DNA from: an uncultured Clostridia bacterium
GTDB lineage: Bacteria > Bacillota > Clostridia > Oscillospirales > Acutalibacteraceae
Assembly: GCA_946186245.1 (NCBI GenBank)
Contig: CAMHMN010000001.1
Span: forward strand, 62,001-126,000
Length of the DNA stretch: 64,000 nucleotides
Direction: 5' to 3'
The position numbers and the translations under genes are program-made. Within the stretch, counting starts at the first letter, position 1; each line of letters starts with the position of its first letter. Below, piece by piece: positions 1 through 8,179 of the stretch. The notes under the pieces were generated by a model. The model saw only the letters and a list, made by a program, of their open reading frames with translations. It made no database searches and was not told where the DNA came from.

Positions 1-242
1 AGCTGACGAAGGCGGAAAAGGACGACTGGATCAACAACAACAAGGGTGTCTGTGATACCTACCGTCTGAAGGGACTTCCGCCCAGCCCGATCTGCAATCC
101 CAGTGTGGACTCCATTGAAGCGGTGCTGTATCACGACAAGACCAACTACTATTATTTCTGCTCCGACGCAAAGGGCAATTTCTACGCGGCGGCGACGCTT
201 TCGGAGCACAACCGGAACCTCAAGAAAGCCGGACTGGCATAA
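1..242 (+). CDS. mltG: Endolytic transglycosylase MltG, C-terminal end (partial)
   Basis: The reading frame enters from the left edge (frame 3) and stops with TAA at 240-242, giving about 79 C-terminal residues. It contains GLPPSPICNPS followed by a DSIEAVLYHDKTNYYYF-type segment and an EHNRNL tail, which is the conserved end of the YceG/MltG family (usual form: GLPPGPICNPG then Al-A.L.P....YLYFV). MltG is a membrane-anchored lytic transglycosylase that cleaves nascent peptidoglycan strands and sets glycan length. The catalytic Glu and membrane anchor lie outside the window. A hairpin terminator follows within 25 bases, so this gene ends its transcription unit. Confidence 0.85.
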   Translation, partial: LTKAEKDDWINNNKGVCDTYRLKGLPPSPICNPSVDSIEAVLYHDKTNYYYFCSDAKGNFYAAATLSEHNRNLKKAGLA

Positions 243-263
243 CAGTCATATCTTGTAAACCAA

Positions 264-305
264 GCGGCGGATATGTGCGTAATCCCACATATCCGTCGCA
301 TTTTT
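264..305 (+). terminator. Intrinsic terminator after mltG
   Basis: Bases 264-279 pair with 284-299 (core GGATATGTG / CACATATCC) around a 4-base loop, followed by a T-run at 301-305. It sits 21 bases past the mltG stop. Confidence 0.75.
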
Positions 306-337
306 GTGTGATTTTTTGAATTTTTAACCTCTTGCTA

Positions 338-366
338 TTGCAATATGAATTTTGGTTTGCTATAAT
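338..366 (+). promoter_or_regulatory. Sigma-A promoter for the oxidoreductase-amylase fusion gene
   Basis: TTGCAA at 338-343, 17-base spacer, TATAAT at 361-366. Transcription would begin near 373, only a few bases before the leader hairpin at 376-420. Confidence 0.65.
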
Positions 367-375
367 AATCATCGC

Positions 376-420
376 GTCACAGCTCAATTTTCCTGTGCGG
401 AAAATTGGTGACCTCTTTTT
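376..420 (+). promoter_or_regulatory. Leader hairpin with U-run: possible attenuator
   Basis: CAATTTTCC (385-393) pairs perfectly with GGAAAATTG (399-407) around a 5-base loop. GTCAC (376-380) pairs with GTGAC (408-412) across a 4-base bulge. CTCTTTTT follows at 413-420. This has the form of an intrinsic terminator placed between the promoter at 338-366 and the start codon at 451. It could be a conditional attenuator or a processing hairpin; the sequence shows no obvious antiterminator partner. Confidence 0.5.
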
Positions 421-450
421 ATGTCTAACTATTTTGAGGTGGTTTTAGTA

Positions 451-2925
451 ATGATGTGTTTGAAGAACACAAGGAACGGCAAGGACGGTAAAAAGTACCG
501 TTGGGGAATTGTCGGCACCGGCAGAATTGCCAATACATTCTGCAAAGCGCTGGTCCAGTCGGGAATTGCCGAGATAACGGCAGTGTACTCACGAACGCTG
601 AAAAACGCGAAGAAATTCGCCGGCAAATACGGCATTGCCTCGGCTTATGACAACGTGATGGAGCTTGCTTCGGACGAGAATGTGGATATCGTCTATATCT
701 GCACGCCTCACATTGACCACGCCGACAGCTCGCTGGCAGCCATAGCCTGCGGAAAGGCGGTGCTGTGTGAAAAGCCGATGGCGCTTAATTCCCGTCAGGC
801 AAAAGCGGTCATTGAGGCGGCGAAGGAAAACAAAGTGTTCTTCATGGAAGCGATGTGGACGAGGTTTCTGCCGGCGATCATCAAGGCAAGCGAGTGGATA
901 GACGAAGGTCTGATCGGCGAGGTCAGAGAGGTAAACGCCTCCTATTCCGGCAAGACAAAATATGATACTTCCGACCGTGTCATTTCGTTTGAAATGGGCG
1001 GCGGCGCGCTGCTCGATATCGGCGTATACAACATTTTCCTCGCGCAATGGCTTCTCGGAGGCCGTCCCGGCGACATCAGATCGACGGTGGTTCACTGTGA
1101 AAACGGCATTGACTGGCAGTCGGCTGCGGTCATGAAATTCTACAAGGGCGGTACGGCGTCGGTTTCCTGCGGATTGGAGTACAGCGCCAACCACGCCGAA
1201 ATCACCGGGACAAAAGGCGTGATAGTGCTCCCCGACTTTGTGAAGGCAAGCACCGCCTATGTCATCAGGGACAGCAAAATCATCCGCGAATACAGCGATT
1301 CCGACAGCCTCGAAAAGAAATACGGCTATGAAATCAGCCATGTCACGGAATGTCTTGAGAAAGGTCTTTCCGAATCCCCGATGTATCCGACATGGATGTC
1401 CTTTGATATTCTGGATTCCTGCGACAGGCTCCGCGCCGACTGGCATCAGGTTTATCCGGGCGACAATCATGTACCGACGGTGCCGGAAAGGGTGCAGAAG
1501 CCGACCCGGGCATCCGATGAATCGGTGGCAGCGACTGAGATTCCTGCGGTTGTGGAAAAACTGCCGGAGGTTCCCAAGGCGGCGCGGATGAGCAGCGCCG
1601 TTGATTGGTATCGGGACGCGGCGTTTTATCATATTTACCCGCTGGGCTTCTGCGGCGAAAACCGGTACAATGACTTTTCCTCTCAGCCGACGGGCAAGAT
1701 CCGGAATGTCATCCCCTTTGTCCGCCACATCAGTAAGCTCGGAGCAAACGCGGTGTACTTCGGGCCGGTGTTCGAGTCCACCAAGCACGGCTACGACACA
1801 GCCGATTACCGTGTGATTGACCGCCGTCTCGGCACCAACAGGGATTTTGCCGATGTGTGTGCCGAGCTTCATAAGAACGGGATCAGAGTGATCCTTGACG
1901 GCGTGTTCAACCATGTAGGCAGGGATTTCTGGGCGTTTAAGGACGTCAGGCAGCATAAATGGGACTCGTCTTTCAAGGACTGGTTCAACGTCAAGTTCGA
2001 CGGCAATTCCAACTATAACGACGGCTTCTGGTACGAAGGCTGGGAAGGGTATTACGACCTTGTCAAGCTGAATCTCCGGAATCCTGACGTCAAGCGCCAT
2101 CTCTTCAGCTGCATTGAGGGCTGGGTCAATGAATTCGGCATCGACGGTCTGCGGCTCGACGTGGCCTACTGCCTCGACCGCGATTTTCTGAAGGAGCTGC
2201 ACGACTTCTGCAAGGGCAAGTGGAATGACTTCTTCCTGCTGGGCGAATGTCTGCACGGCGATTACAACATCTGGTGCAACGACGCAATGCTCGATTCCGT
2301 TACCAACTATGAATGCTACAAGGGACTCTATTCCTCCTTCAACTGCGCGAATATGCATGAGATAGGCTATTCGCTCAACCGGCAGTTTGCCGACGAGCAG
2401 TGGACCATCTACAAGGGCAAGAATCTCTACTGCTTTGCCGACAATCATGACGTAACCCGTATTGCCTCCATTCTCACCGACAAGAGCAACCTGCACCTGG
2501 CCTATTCGCTTTTGTTTGCGATGCCCGGCATACCTGCTGTTTACTACGGCAGCGAATTCGGCATGGAAGCCCAGAAGAGCCAGGGCGACGATGCCCTGCG
2601 CCCCGAATTTTCCGAAAACCTTGCCAAGAAGGGCTGGAATAACCTGTCGGCGTATATCAGCAGACTTTATGCTGTCAGGGAATCCTCTCCCGCGCTCTGC
2701 CGCGGCGGCTACAAGCAGCTTCACATCAATTCCAAGCAGCTGGTATTTCTCCGGCAGTTTGAAGGCGAGCGTGTGATTTTCGCCCTGAATATGGACGAAT
2801 CACCCTACACCGCGCATTTTGACGCGGGAGCAGGCAGCGGAACTGACCTTCTCTCCGGAAAGAGCGTCAGCTTCGGCGGCGGTCTGACTATTCCCGCCAA
2901 GACGGCACTGATTGTCAAATTATAA
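451..2925 (+). CDS. Gfo/Idh/MocA oxidoreductase fused to GH13 alpha-amylase-type glycosidase
   Basis: This is one 824-residue frame with two enzyme halves. Residues about 14-340 are a Gfo/Idh/MocA NAD(P)-dependent oxidoreductase, with the Rossmann motif GIVGTGRIA near residue 20 and the family EKP motif near 107. A Pro/Glu/Val-rich linker (about 344-380) follows. Residues about 384-824 form a GH13 (beta/alpha)8 glycosidase with its four conserved regions: DGVFNHVG near 483, GLRLDVA (nucleophile Asp) near 568, GEC (acid/base Glu) near 598, and ADNHD near 666. The GH13 half resembles cyclomaltodextrinase/neopullulanase-type enzymes. No signal peptide is visible, so it is probably cytoplasmic and acts on imported maltodextrins; that is inference. 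I chose ATG 451 because GAGGTGG at 436-442 sits 8 bases upstream. An in-frame ATG at 421 has no ribosome binding site and directly abuts the leader U-run. Confidence 0.85.
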   Translation: MMCLKNTRNGKDGKKYRWGIVGTGRIANTFCKALVQSGIAEITAVYSRTLKNAKKFAGKYGIASAYDNVMELASDENVDIVYICTPHIDHADSSLAAIACGKAVLCEKPMALNSRQAKAVIEAAKENKVFFMEAMWTRFLPAIIKASEWIDEGLIGEVREVNASYSGKTKYDTSDRVISFEMGGGALLDIGVYNIFLAQWLLGGRPGDIRSTVVHCENGIDWQSAAVMKFYKGGTASVSCGLEYSANHAEITGTKGVIVLPDFVKASTAYVIRDSKIIREYSDSDSLEKKYGYEISHVTECLEKGLSESPMYPTWMSFDILDSCDRLRADWHQVYPGDNHVPTVPERVQKPTRASDESVAATEIPAVVEKLPEVPKAARMSSAVDWYRDAAFYHIYPLGFCGENRYNDFSSQPTGKIRNVIPFVRHISKLGANAVYFGPVFESTKHGYDTADYRVIDRRLGTNRDFADVCAELHKNGIRVILDGVFNHVGRDFWAFKDVRQHKWDSSFKDWFNVKFDGNSNYNDGFWYEGWEGYYDLVKLNLRNPDVKRHLFSCIEGWVNEFGIDGLRLDVAYCLDRDFLKELHDFCKGKWNDFFLLGECLHGDYNIWCNDAMLDSVTNYECYKGLYSSFNCANMHEIGYSLNRQFADEQWTIYKGKNLYCFADNHDVTRIASILTDKSNLHLAYSLLFAMPGIPAVYYGSEFGMEAQKSQGDDALRPEFSENLAKKGWNNLSAYISRLYAVRESSPALCRGGYKQLHINSKQLVFLRQFEGERVIFALNMDESPYTAHFDAGAGSGTDLLSGKSVSFGGGLTIPAKTALIVKL

Positions 2926-2964
2926 AGCGGAACCGACTGGTTTCTGCACCTTAAAGGAACACAC

Positions 2965-3004
2965 AAAAAGCCGGACGGACTGTTTCAATCCGTTCGGCTT
3001 TTTG
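2965..3004 (+). terminator. Intrinsic terminator after the fusion gene
   Basis: AAAAAGCCGGACGGA (2966-2980 region) pairs with TCCGTTCGGCTTTTT (2989-3004). The A-tract on the left and T-tract on the right mean it can also stop the convergent fprA transcript. Confidence 0.8.
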
Positions 3005-3034
3005 CAATGTTTCAATGAGGAATGTCTGGCGGAA

Positions 3035-4195
3035 TTACTTGAGCAGCTCGTCGGCGAGCTTGACCATTGATTCGGGGGTTTCGCCCTTGAGCGAGGACTT
3101 GATGGAAACGACGGTGTCGAGAACGGTGATGTTTTTCATGCCATCCAGCTGTGCTTTCATCAGCTTGGCAGCCATCGGCGCCCATGTGCCGTTCTCCATG
3201 AGAGCCACGGTACGGTTCTGGAAGTCCTTTGATTTGAGCAGGTGGAGGAAACGATCCATCGGAGTGAAGAGTCCCATATTGTAGGTCGAGCAGGCCAGCA
3301 CCATCCTGTCGTAGCGGAAGGCGTCCTCCACTGCCTCGGCGATATCCTCGCGGGAAAGGTCTGCGATGGAAACCTTCTCGGCACCCTTGCTTTCCAGCAG
3401 TTCCTTGAGCTGCATGGCAGCAGCGGCGGTGTTGCCGTGGATGGAGGCGTAAGCGATGAATATTCCCTTGTCCTCCGGCTCATAGCTGCTCCAGACGCGG
3501 TACTTGTCGATGTAGTAGCCGATATTTTCCGTAAGAATCGGACCGTGCAGCGGGCAGATGATCTGAATGTCCAGGGCGTCCGCCTTCTTGATCACAGACT
3601 GTACCTGGGCGCCGTATTTGCCGACGATATTGAAGTAGTAGCGGCGAGCTTCACAAGCCCAGTCCTCGTCGGTGTCGAGGGTGCCGAATTTACCGAATGC
3701 GTCGGCGGTAAAGAATATCTTATCCTTGCTGTCGTAGGTCATCATGACTTCCGGCCAATGCACCATCGGCGCCATCGTGAAGGTCAGGGTGCGTGATCCG
3801 AGATCAAGCTTATCGCCTTCCTTGACGACGATCTTTCTGTCGGAAATGTCATAGGAATAGAACTGGTCATAGAATGCGAAGGTCTTGGCGTTTCCTACAA
3901 TCTTCATTTCGGGGAACATTTCCGCGACAGCCTTGATCGTACCGGTGTGGTCGGGTTCCATGTGGGAAATGACCAGATAATCGGCTTTCCTGTCGCCGAG
4001 TGCCTCACGGACATTGGCGAGCCAGTCGACGGACTTGCGCTTGTCCACGGTGTCAAAAATGCAGATCTTTTCGTCCATGATAGCATAGGAATTGTATGCC
4101 ATGCCGTTGGGAACTTCAAACTGACTTTCAAAGAGGTCGAGATCGGCGTCGTCACAGCCGATGTAAATAACGGAATCGGTAATATTTTTAACCAT
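3035..4195 (-). CDS. fprA: FprA-type flavodiiron protein (O2/NO reductase)
   Basis: This 386-residue protein is a metallo-beta-lactamase-like diiron domain followed by a flavodoxin domain. The H-x-E-x-D-H iron ligand motif is seen as SHMEPDHTG, followed by MVHWPEVM, a TADAFGKFG segment (bridging Asp region) and PLHGP, so all usual iron ligands appear present. The flavodoxin half has IHGNTAAAA, a variant FMN phosphate loop, and STYNMG further on. The family reduces O2 to water or NO to N2O using electrons from rubredoxin or a flavin reductase. Three ATGs are consecutive. AGGATGG lies 6 bases upstream of the third (4193-4195), so I use that one. It is transcribed divergently from the flavin reductase-rubredoxin gene, its likely electron donor. 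Confidence 0.92.
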   Translation of the reverse strand: MVKNITDSVIYIGCDDADLDLFESQFEVPNGMAYNSYAIMDEKICIFDTVDKRKSVDWLANVREALGDRKADYLVISHMEPDHTGTIKAVAEMFPEMKIVGNAKTFAFYDQFYSYDISDRKIVVKEGDKLDLGSRTLTFTMAPMVHWPEVMMTYDSKDKIFFTADAFGKFGTLDTDEDWACEARRYYFNIVGKYGAQVQSVIKKADALDIQIICPLHGPILTENIGYYIDKYRVWSSYEPEDKGIFIAYASIHGNTAAAAMQLKELLESKGAEKVSIADLSREDIAEAVEDAFRYDRMVLACSTYNMGLFTPMDRFLHLLKSKDFQNRTVALMENGTWAPMAAKLMKAQLDGMKNITVLDTVVSIKSSLKGETPESMVKLADELLK

Positions 4196-4244
4196 CATCA
4201 TCCATCCTTGTTATTGAATTAGCCGCGTAGTGCGTCTTGCATTC

Positions 4245-4273
4245 AGTATAGCATTCTTTCATAGGAAAGTCAA
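4245..4273 (-). promoter_or_regulatory. Promoter for fprA
   Basis: Read on the minus strand: TTGACT (4268-4273), 17-base spacer, TATACT (4245-4250). It lies about 50 bases upstream of the fprA start. Confidence 0.75.
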
Positions 4274-4367
4274 TCAATTTGTAAATTCAAGGCATCATTC
4301 CACGATTGACAGAGGATAAGTCGGAACGCATGGGAAACAATATTTTCGGAATATGCCCCCGGAATAA

Positions 4368-4396
4368 TTGACAATCAGAGAAGTAAACTGTATAAT
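4368..4396 (+). promoter_or_regulatory. Consensus sigma-A promoter for hrb
   Basis: TTGACA (4368-4373), exactly 17 bases, TATAAT (4391-4396): a perfect housekeeping consensus. The two divergent promoters are about 95 bases apart, and no clear palindromic operator is visible between them. Confidence 0.85.
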
Positions 4397-4426
4397 ATAC
4401 TTATCACTAAACGGAGGTGTTTGTTT

Positions 4427-5032
4427 ATGGATACAAAAGCGTTGCAGAAAATTCAGTACGGACTGTTTGTGCTGAGCAGTCAACAGGACGGCAAGGATAA
4501 TGCCTGTATTGTCAACACGGTTGTGCAGGTGACGTCTTCCCCCATGTGTATTGCGGTGACGGTCAACAAACAGAATCTGACCCACGATATGATAGCCGCT
4601 ACCAATAAATTCAATATCAGCATCATTGACGTGACGGCGCCTTTCGGAATTTTCGAGAGATTCGGATTCCAGAGCGGACGGACGGCGGATAAATTCAAGG
4701 GCTTTGACGGAGCGACCCGGACAGGCAACGGACTCATGCGCCTGACAGATCACGCGTGTGCCTATATCAGCGGTTGGGTTATTTCCAGTGTGGATCTTGG
4801 CACGCATACGATGTTTATCGCCCGTGTGGCAGACTGCGACACCCTGAGTGACAACGAGGCTATGACCTACAATTACTATCATGCCAATGTCAAGCCAAAA
4901 CCGCAGGCGAGTGCGAAGAAGGGCTTCCGTTGTAAGATTTGCGGATATATCTATGAGGGCGAAGAGCTTCCGCCGGATTTTGTATGTCCTCTCTGCAAAC
5001 ACGGTGCGGAGGATTTCGAGAGAATCGAATAA
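4427..5032 (+). CDS. hrb: Flavin reductase-rubredoxin fusion (high-molecular-weight rubredoxin)
   Basis: This 201-residue protein has an N-terminal flavin-reductase-like FMN-binding domain (about 1-150) that begins with DTKALQKIQYG and contains the family core CIVNTVVQVTSSP. A C-terminal rubredoxin domain follows, with CKICGY and CPLCK providing four Cys for one iron. This is the layout of Hrb from acetogens and clostridia, which passes electrons from NAD(P)H through FMN and rubredoxin to FprA. The gene lies back to back with fprA, which supports that pairing. ATG 4427 is chosen because GGAGGT at 4413-4418 is 8 bases upstream. A TTG at 4421 is too close to it. Confidence 0.92.
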   Translation: MDTKALQKIQYGLFVLSSQQDGKDNACIVNTVVQVTSSPMCIAVTVNKQNLTHDMIAATNKFNISIIDVTAPFGIFERFGFQSGRTADKFKGFDGATRTGNGLMRLTDHACAYISGWVISSVDLGTHTMFIARVADCDTLSDNEAMTYNYYHANVKPKPQASAKKGFRCKICGYIYEGEELPPDFVCPLCKHGAEDFERIE

Positions 5033-5043
5033 TGAAATGTCAG

Positions 5044-5086
5044 ACAGCTTTGCATCTCATACAGGAGGGATACAAAGCTGTTTTGT
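5044..5086 (+). terminator. Intrinsic terminator after hrb
   Basis: ACAGCTTTG (5044-5052) pairs with CAAAGCTGT (5073-5081) around a long loop, followed by TTTTGTT. Confidence 0.65.
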
Positions 5087-5095
5087 TATAAAGTG

Positions 5096-5124
5096 TTGAC
5101 AATACTCCAAAAATATGGTAGCAT
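5096..5124 (+). promoter_or_regulatory. Promoter for the LTA synthase family gene
   Basis: TTGACA (5096-5101), 17-base spacer, TAGCAT (5119-5124). The -35 is perfect and the -10 is weaker. Confidence 0.6.
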
Positions 5125-5183
5125 TTTGGTTGAATAATCAAACTGTATGGACAATTCTATGTTGACAGGAAGTGTAAGACTGC

Positions 5184-7352
5184 GTGAAAAAGAGAATTCT
5201 TGAAAATCTGCCTGTAGTGATATCCTATGGCGCTGTGCTGATGCTTTTCAGTCAGACTGAAAAATCGTTTGTGATAGCGTTATTGCTGCTTTTCATTGCG
5301 GGGACGGTACTGATCGTTCGCAAAAAGCCGGTCGCCGGCGATATGACATCACCAGAAAGAAAACGTCTCATTGTCGCGGCGGCATTTGCCACTTTATCTT
5401 TTGGACTGTTTTTTTACAACAGATGGGTGAGTTCACCCGGGCTGAATCAGTTCCTTCAACGCAAAAATCTCGATATCCGCGTGGTGCTGTCTGTGTTATC
5501 CTTGTTGATTTCCGGCCTGGCCTTTCATTTTGTCTATAATGTACTGGGCAGCATCAAAAAACTGACAGATGAATTGCCAGACAGATATGTTGTTCCTCTG
5601 CATCTGATCACCGGATTTGTGGCTTCGGTCATGACCGTTGTTCTTTCACAGGTGATGATTTTTTCATCCAGCATGATGATGGGTTTCTTCAGATTTCTTG
5701 CGGGAGTACTTATTGTATATGCGGTTTTTTTGTTATTCTACGGTCTGACAAATCTGGCGAGAAGTTCCGTAATTATCAGCACACTGATTTTTATGATACT
5801 GGCAACCGCCAACACCTATGTGTTTCAATTCAGAAACCGCCTGCTGGATCCCATCGATATCTTCTCTGCCGGCACAGCGATGAATGTCCTGGATAATTAC
5901 AGTTTATTCCCTGTGCCGTGGGTGCTGCTGTTTTCCTGGCTGTTTTATATCGGCTATATCTGGCTGTTTTGCCGGATTTCAGGGAGAAAGGCAGGATTGC
6001 CCGTCAGAATCAGAATCGCTGTGGTGGTAGTCGGTCTTGTGGGCAGTTTATTGGGAACTCTGTATGCATCCGGTATCACCAGATACAATTGGGCGGATGA
6101 AGGCGCCGTCTATAACGGATTCATACTGAATTTTGTTGCGGGGATTTCCAAAATGGGAGTGGATAAGCCGAAGGATTACAGCATCCGGTATATTGAGGAT
6201 ATTTGCGTTCGGTATGAGCAGGATCCGGAAGACAACGACGCCGATCAAGAAAAGCCGCATCTTATTGTGATCATGGACGAGGCGTTTTCTGATCTCAGTC
6301 TCAACGGAGAAATCCATACCAATATTGAAGTCACACCGTTTATCTCATCTTTGCAAGAGAACGCCATCTCCGGATGCACCTTGGTGTCCGTCTTCGGCGG
6401 CAATACCTCCAGCTCGGAGTATGAATTTCTCACCGGCAATTCAATGGCGTGGCTGCCGGTGAATTCCGTGCCTTACACACAGTATGTGAGAAGTCCGGCC
6501 TATTCCATGGTGTCTTACCTCAAATCACGTTATCAATACCGGTGTCTGGCGTTTCATCCGTTTTACGCCGACAGCTGGAATCGTTCGGTGGCTTATCCGT
6601 ATTTGGGCTTTGACGAGTGCTTTTTTTTGGATTCGTTTCCCGGGAAGAAAACGATCCGATCATTTGTCAGCGATCAGGAAATGTTTGAACAGATCATTCA
6701 GACTTATGAAAAGGAACACGACGTACCCCTGTTTCTGTTCGGCGTATCGATGCAGAATCACGGGGGCTACAATAAGAGCGCCTATGTAAAATCCCAGGCC
6801 GTGTCGCTTTCTGGATATTCTCATTCCTATCCGCTGACGGAACAGTACCTTTCTCTGATTCATGAAACCGACAAGGCGGTGGAGTATCTTATCCGTTATT
6901 TTTCCGAAGCGGATGACAAGGTGGTGATCGTGTTTTTTGGAGATCATCAACCCAAGATAGAAGAAGAATTCTACGGAGAAGTCTGCGGGTATAACGCCGG
7001 TTCTCTGGATGAAATTCAGAACCGGTACAAAGTGCCTTTCTTCGTCTGGGCGAATTATGAGATTGAGGAGAAGCACATCAACTGCACCAGCCTGAATTAT
7101 TTGTCGTCGTATATGTATGAGGCTGCCGGTCTGGAATTGCCGGTCTATAACAGATTCCTGTCTGACATGGAGAAGGTGATCCCGTCCGTCAACGCGAACG
7201 GTTTTTATTCAAACCGTTCGGCACGCTTTCTGCCCTTTGACGCTGCTTCCGGGGAGGAACGCTCCTGGCTGGAGCAATACCAGATATTGCAGTATAACAA
7301 TGTCTTCGACAAAAAGAACAGGAATCCGGCGTTGTTTCCTGTTCTGGATTGA
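5184..7352 (+). CDS. LTA synthase family membrane sulfatase-fold protein
   Basis: This 722-residue protein has an N-terminal block of hydrophobic helices (about residues 10-310), then an extracellular alkaline-phosphatase/sulfatase-fold domain. Motifs expected of LtaS-type enzymes are present: HLIVIMDEAFSD (first metal segment), GGNTSSSEYEFLTG with the Thr that would be the catalytic nucleophile, MQNHGGY, and FFGDHQP near the C-terminal metal site. Such enzymes transfer glycerol-phosphate from phosphatidylglycerol to growing lipoteichoic acid; related paralogs modify other wall glycans, so the exact polymer is uncertain. The start is GTG 5184, with AGGAAG about 11 bases upstream. It has its own promoter and no co-directional partner. 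Confidence 0.85.
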   Translation: MKKRILENLPVVISYGAVLMLFSQTEKSFVIALLLLFIAGTVLIVRKKPVAGDMTSPERKRLIVAAAFATLSFGLFFYNRWVSSPGLNQFLQRKNLDIRVVLSVLSLLISGLAFHFVYNVLGSIKKLTDELPDRYVVPLHLITGFVASVMTVVLSQVMIFSSSMMMGFFRFLAGVLIVYAVFLLFYGLTNLARSSVIISTLIFMILATANTYVFQFRNRLLDPIDIFSAGTAMNVLDNYSLFPVPWVLLFSWLFYIGYIWLFCRISGRKAGLPVRIRIAVVVVGLVGSLLGTLYASGITRYNWADEGAVYNGFILNFVAGISKMGVDKPKDYSIRYIEDICVRYEQDPEDNDADQEKPHLIVIMDEAFSDLSLNGEIHTNIEVTPFISSLQENAISGCTLVSVFGGNTSSSEYEFLTGNSMAWLPVNSVPYTQYVRSPAYSMVSYLKSRYQYRCLAFHPFYADSWNRSVAYPYLGFDECFFLDSFPGKKTIRSFVSDQEMFEQIIQTYEKEHDVPLFLFGVSMQNHGGYNKSAYVKSQAVSLSGYSHSYPLTEQYLSLIHETDKAVEYLIRYFSEADDKVVIVFFGDHQPKIEEEFYGEVCGYNAGSLDEIQNRYKVPFFVWANYEIEEKHINCTSLNYLSSYMYEAAGLELPVYNRFLSDMEKVIPSVNANGFYSNRSARFLPFDAASGEERSWLEQYQILQYNNVFDKKNRNPALFPVLD

Positions 7353-7410
7353 GTGTGAAGCAGTGGGCTTTTCCATCGGAGAGCGGCATCTGATAACAGA
7401 ATAAAAAAAC

Positions 7411-7446
7411 AAACGGCTTTGTATCACTGTGGATACAAAGCCGTTT
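7411..7446 (-). terminator. Intrinsic terminator for the DUF4190 gene group
   Basis: AAACGGCTTTGTAT (7411-7424) pairs with ATACAAAGCCGTTT (7433-7446). The A-tract on the left is the U-tract for minus-strand transcripts. The plus side lacks a T-run, so it mainly serves the leftward genes. Confidence 0.75.
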
Positions 7447-7473
7447 GACATAATCAGTAATAATCAATAGAAA

Positions 7474-8139
7474 TCAATTAGAGTAAATCATAGCCATGAT
7501 AACCAGGAGATTAAAAATCAACCCGATAATGCCAAGAACCAATCCTGCGGTAGACATTCCGGTAGGACGTGTTCCGTCATTCTTGGCCTTTGAAATCGCG
7601 CCGAAGATGACGGCCAGAAGGGATGGCAAAACAGTGCAGCAACAAACCAGACCTGCCAAAGAACAGATCAGTGAAGCAATAGCAAATCCGTCAGCGGAAT
7701 TCTGCTGAGAGAGAAGGGCGGGATTTACAGGTGTGTACTGATAGTATTGCTCGGTGGTAGACGGAATAGCCGTCGGCTGCTGAACCGGCTGCTGCGGGTA
7801 ATAGGGCTGCTGGACAGGCTGTTGCTGAACGGGCTGCTGCGGATAATAGGGCTGCTGCTGAACCGGCTGCTGTGGATAATACGGCTGCTGGACAGGCTGT
7901 TGCTGAACGGGCTGCTGCGGGTAATAGGGCTGCTGAACCGGCTGTTGCTGAAACGGCTGCTGAACAGACTCCGGCTGAACAGGGTCCGGAATGGTAACTT
8001 CCGGAGGCTGATATTCAAATGCGGGAGACGAAGTGACGGATTCATCTATGACTTCCGATTCGTCCACAACCTTTTCGGCAGCTTCTTCGACAGGATCAGG
8101 TGTCAGTTCCTGTGTTTTATCAAGGATTTCGTTGTCCAA
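7474..8139 (-). CDS. DUF4190-type membrane protein with Pro/Gln/Tyr repeats
   Basis: This 221-residue protein has an acidic N-terminus (about 1-50), a low-complexity cytoplasmic-type region built from repeats of the form YYPQQPVQQQ (about 60-122), then two hydrophobic helices (about 148-178 and 196-219) with a short basic turn containing SKAKNDG. That two-helix unit matches DUF4190-like proteins, whose function is unknown. The start is TTG, read as Met, with AAGGAG about 11 bases upstream. It is the last of three adjacent, co-directional paralogs, with a 40-base gap from the next one. Confidence 0.75.
   Translation of the reverse strand: MDNEILDKTQELTPDPVEEAAEKVVDESEVIDESVTSSPAFEYQPPEVTIPDPVQPESVQQPFQQQPVQQPYYPQQPVQQQPVQQPYYPQQPVQQQPYYPQQPVQQQPVQQPYYPQQPVQQPTAIPSTTEQYYQYTPVNPALLSQQNSADGFAIASLICSLAGLVCCCTVLPSLLAVIFGAISKAKNDGTRPTGMSTAGLVLGIIGLIFNLLVIMAMIYSN
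7774..7962 (-). repeat. In-frame tandem repeats encoding Pro/Gln/Tyr units
   Basis: Four YYPQQPVQQ units of 15, 11, 15 and 10 residues lie back to back after a QQPFQQ lead. All unit lengths are whole codons, so gain or loss of units would change only tail length. Such tracts often vary between strains; that is inference. Confidence 0.8.
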
Positions 8140-8179
8140 TTCTGATAGGCTCCTTTCCGAAATATAGAACTATACGGCT

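Noticed and set aside
589..2724. 711-codon open frame on the minus strand
   Set aside because: It is wholly antisense to the oxidoreductase-amylase gene, whose motifs are intact. It has no recognisable domain, and its length follows from GC-rich third positions in the sense gene.
7774..7962. Repeated sequence considered as a CRISPR array
   Set aside because: Units are in-frame coding repeats with no unique spacers, and no cas genes are near.
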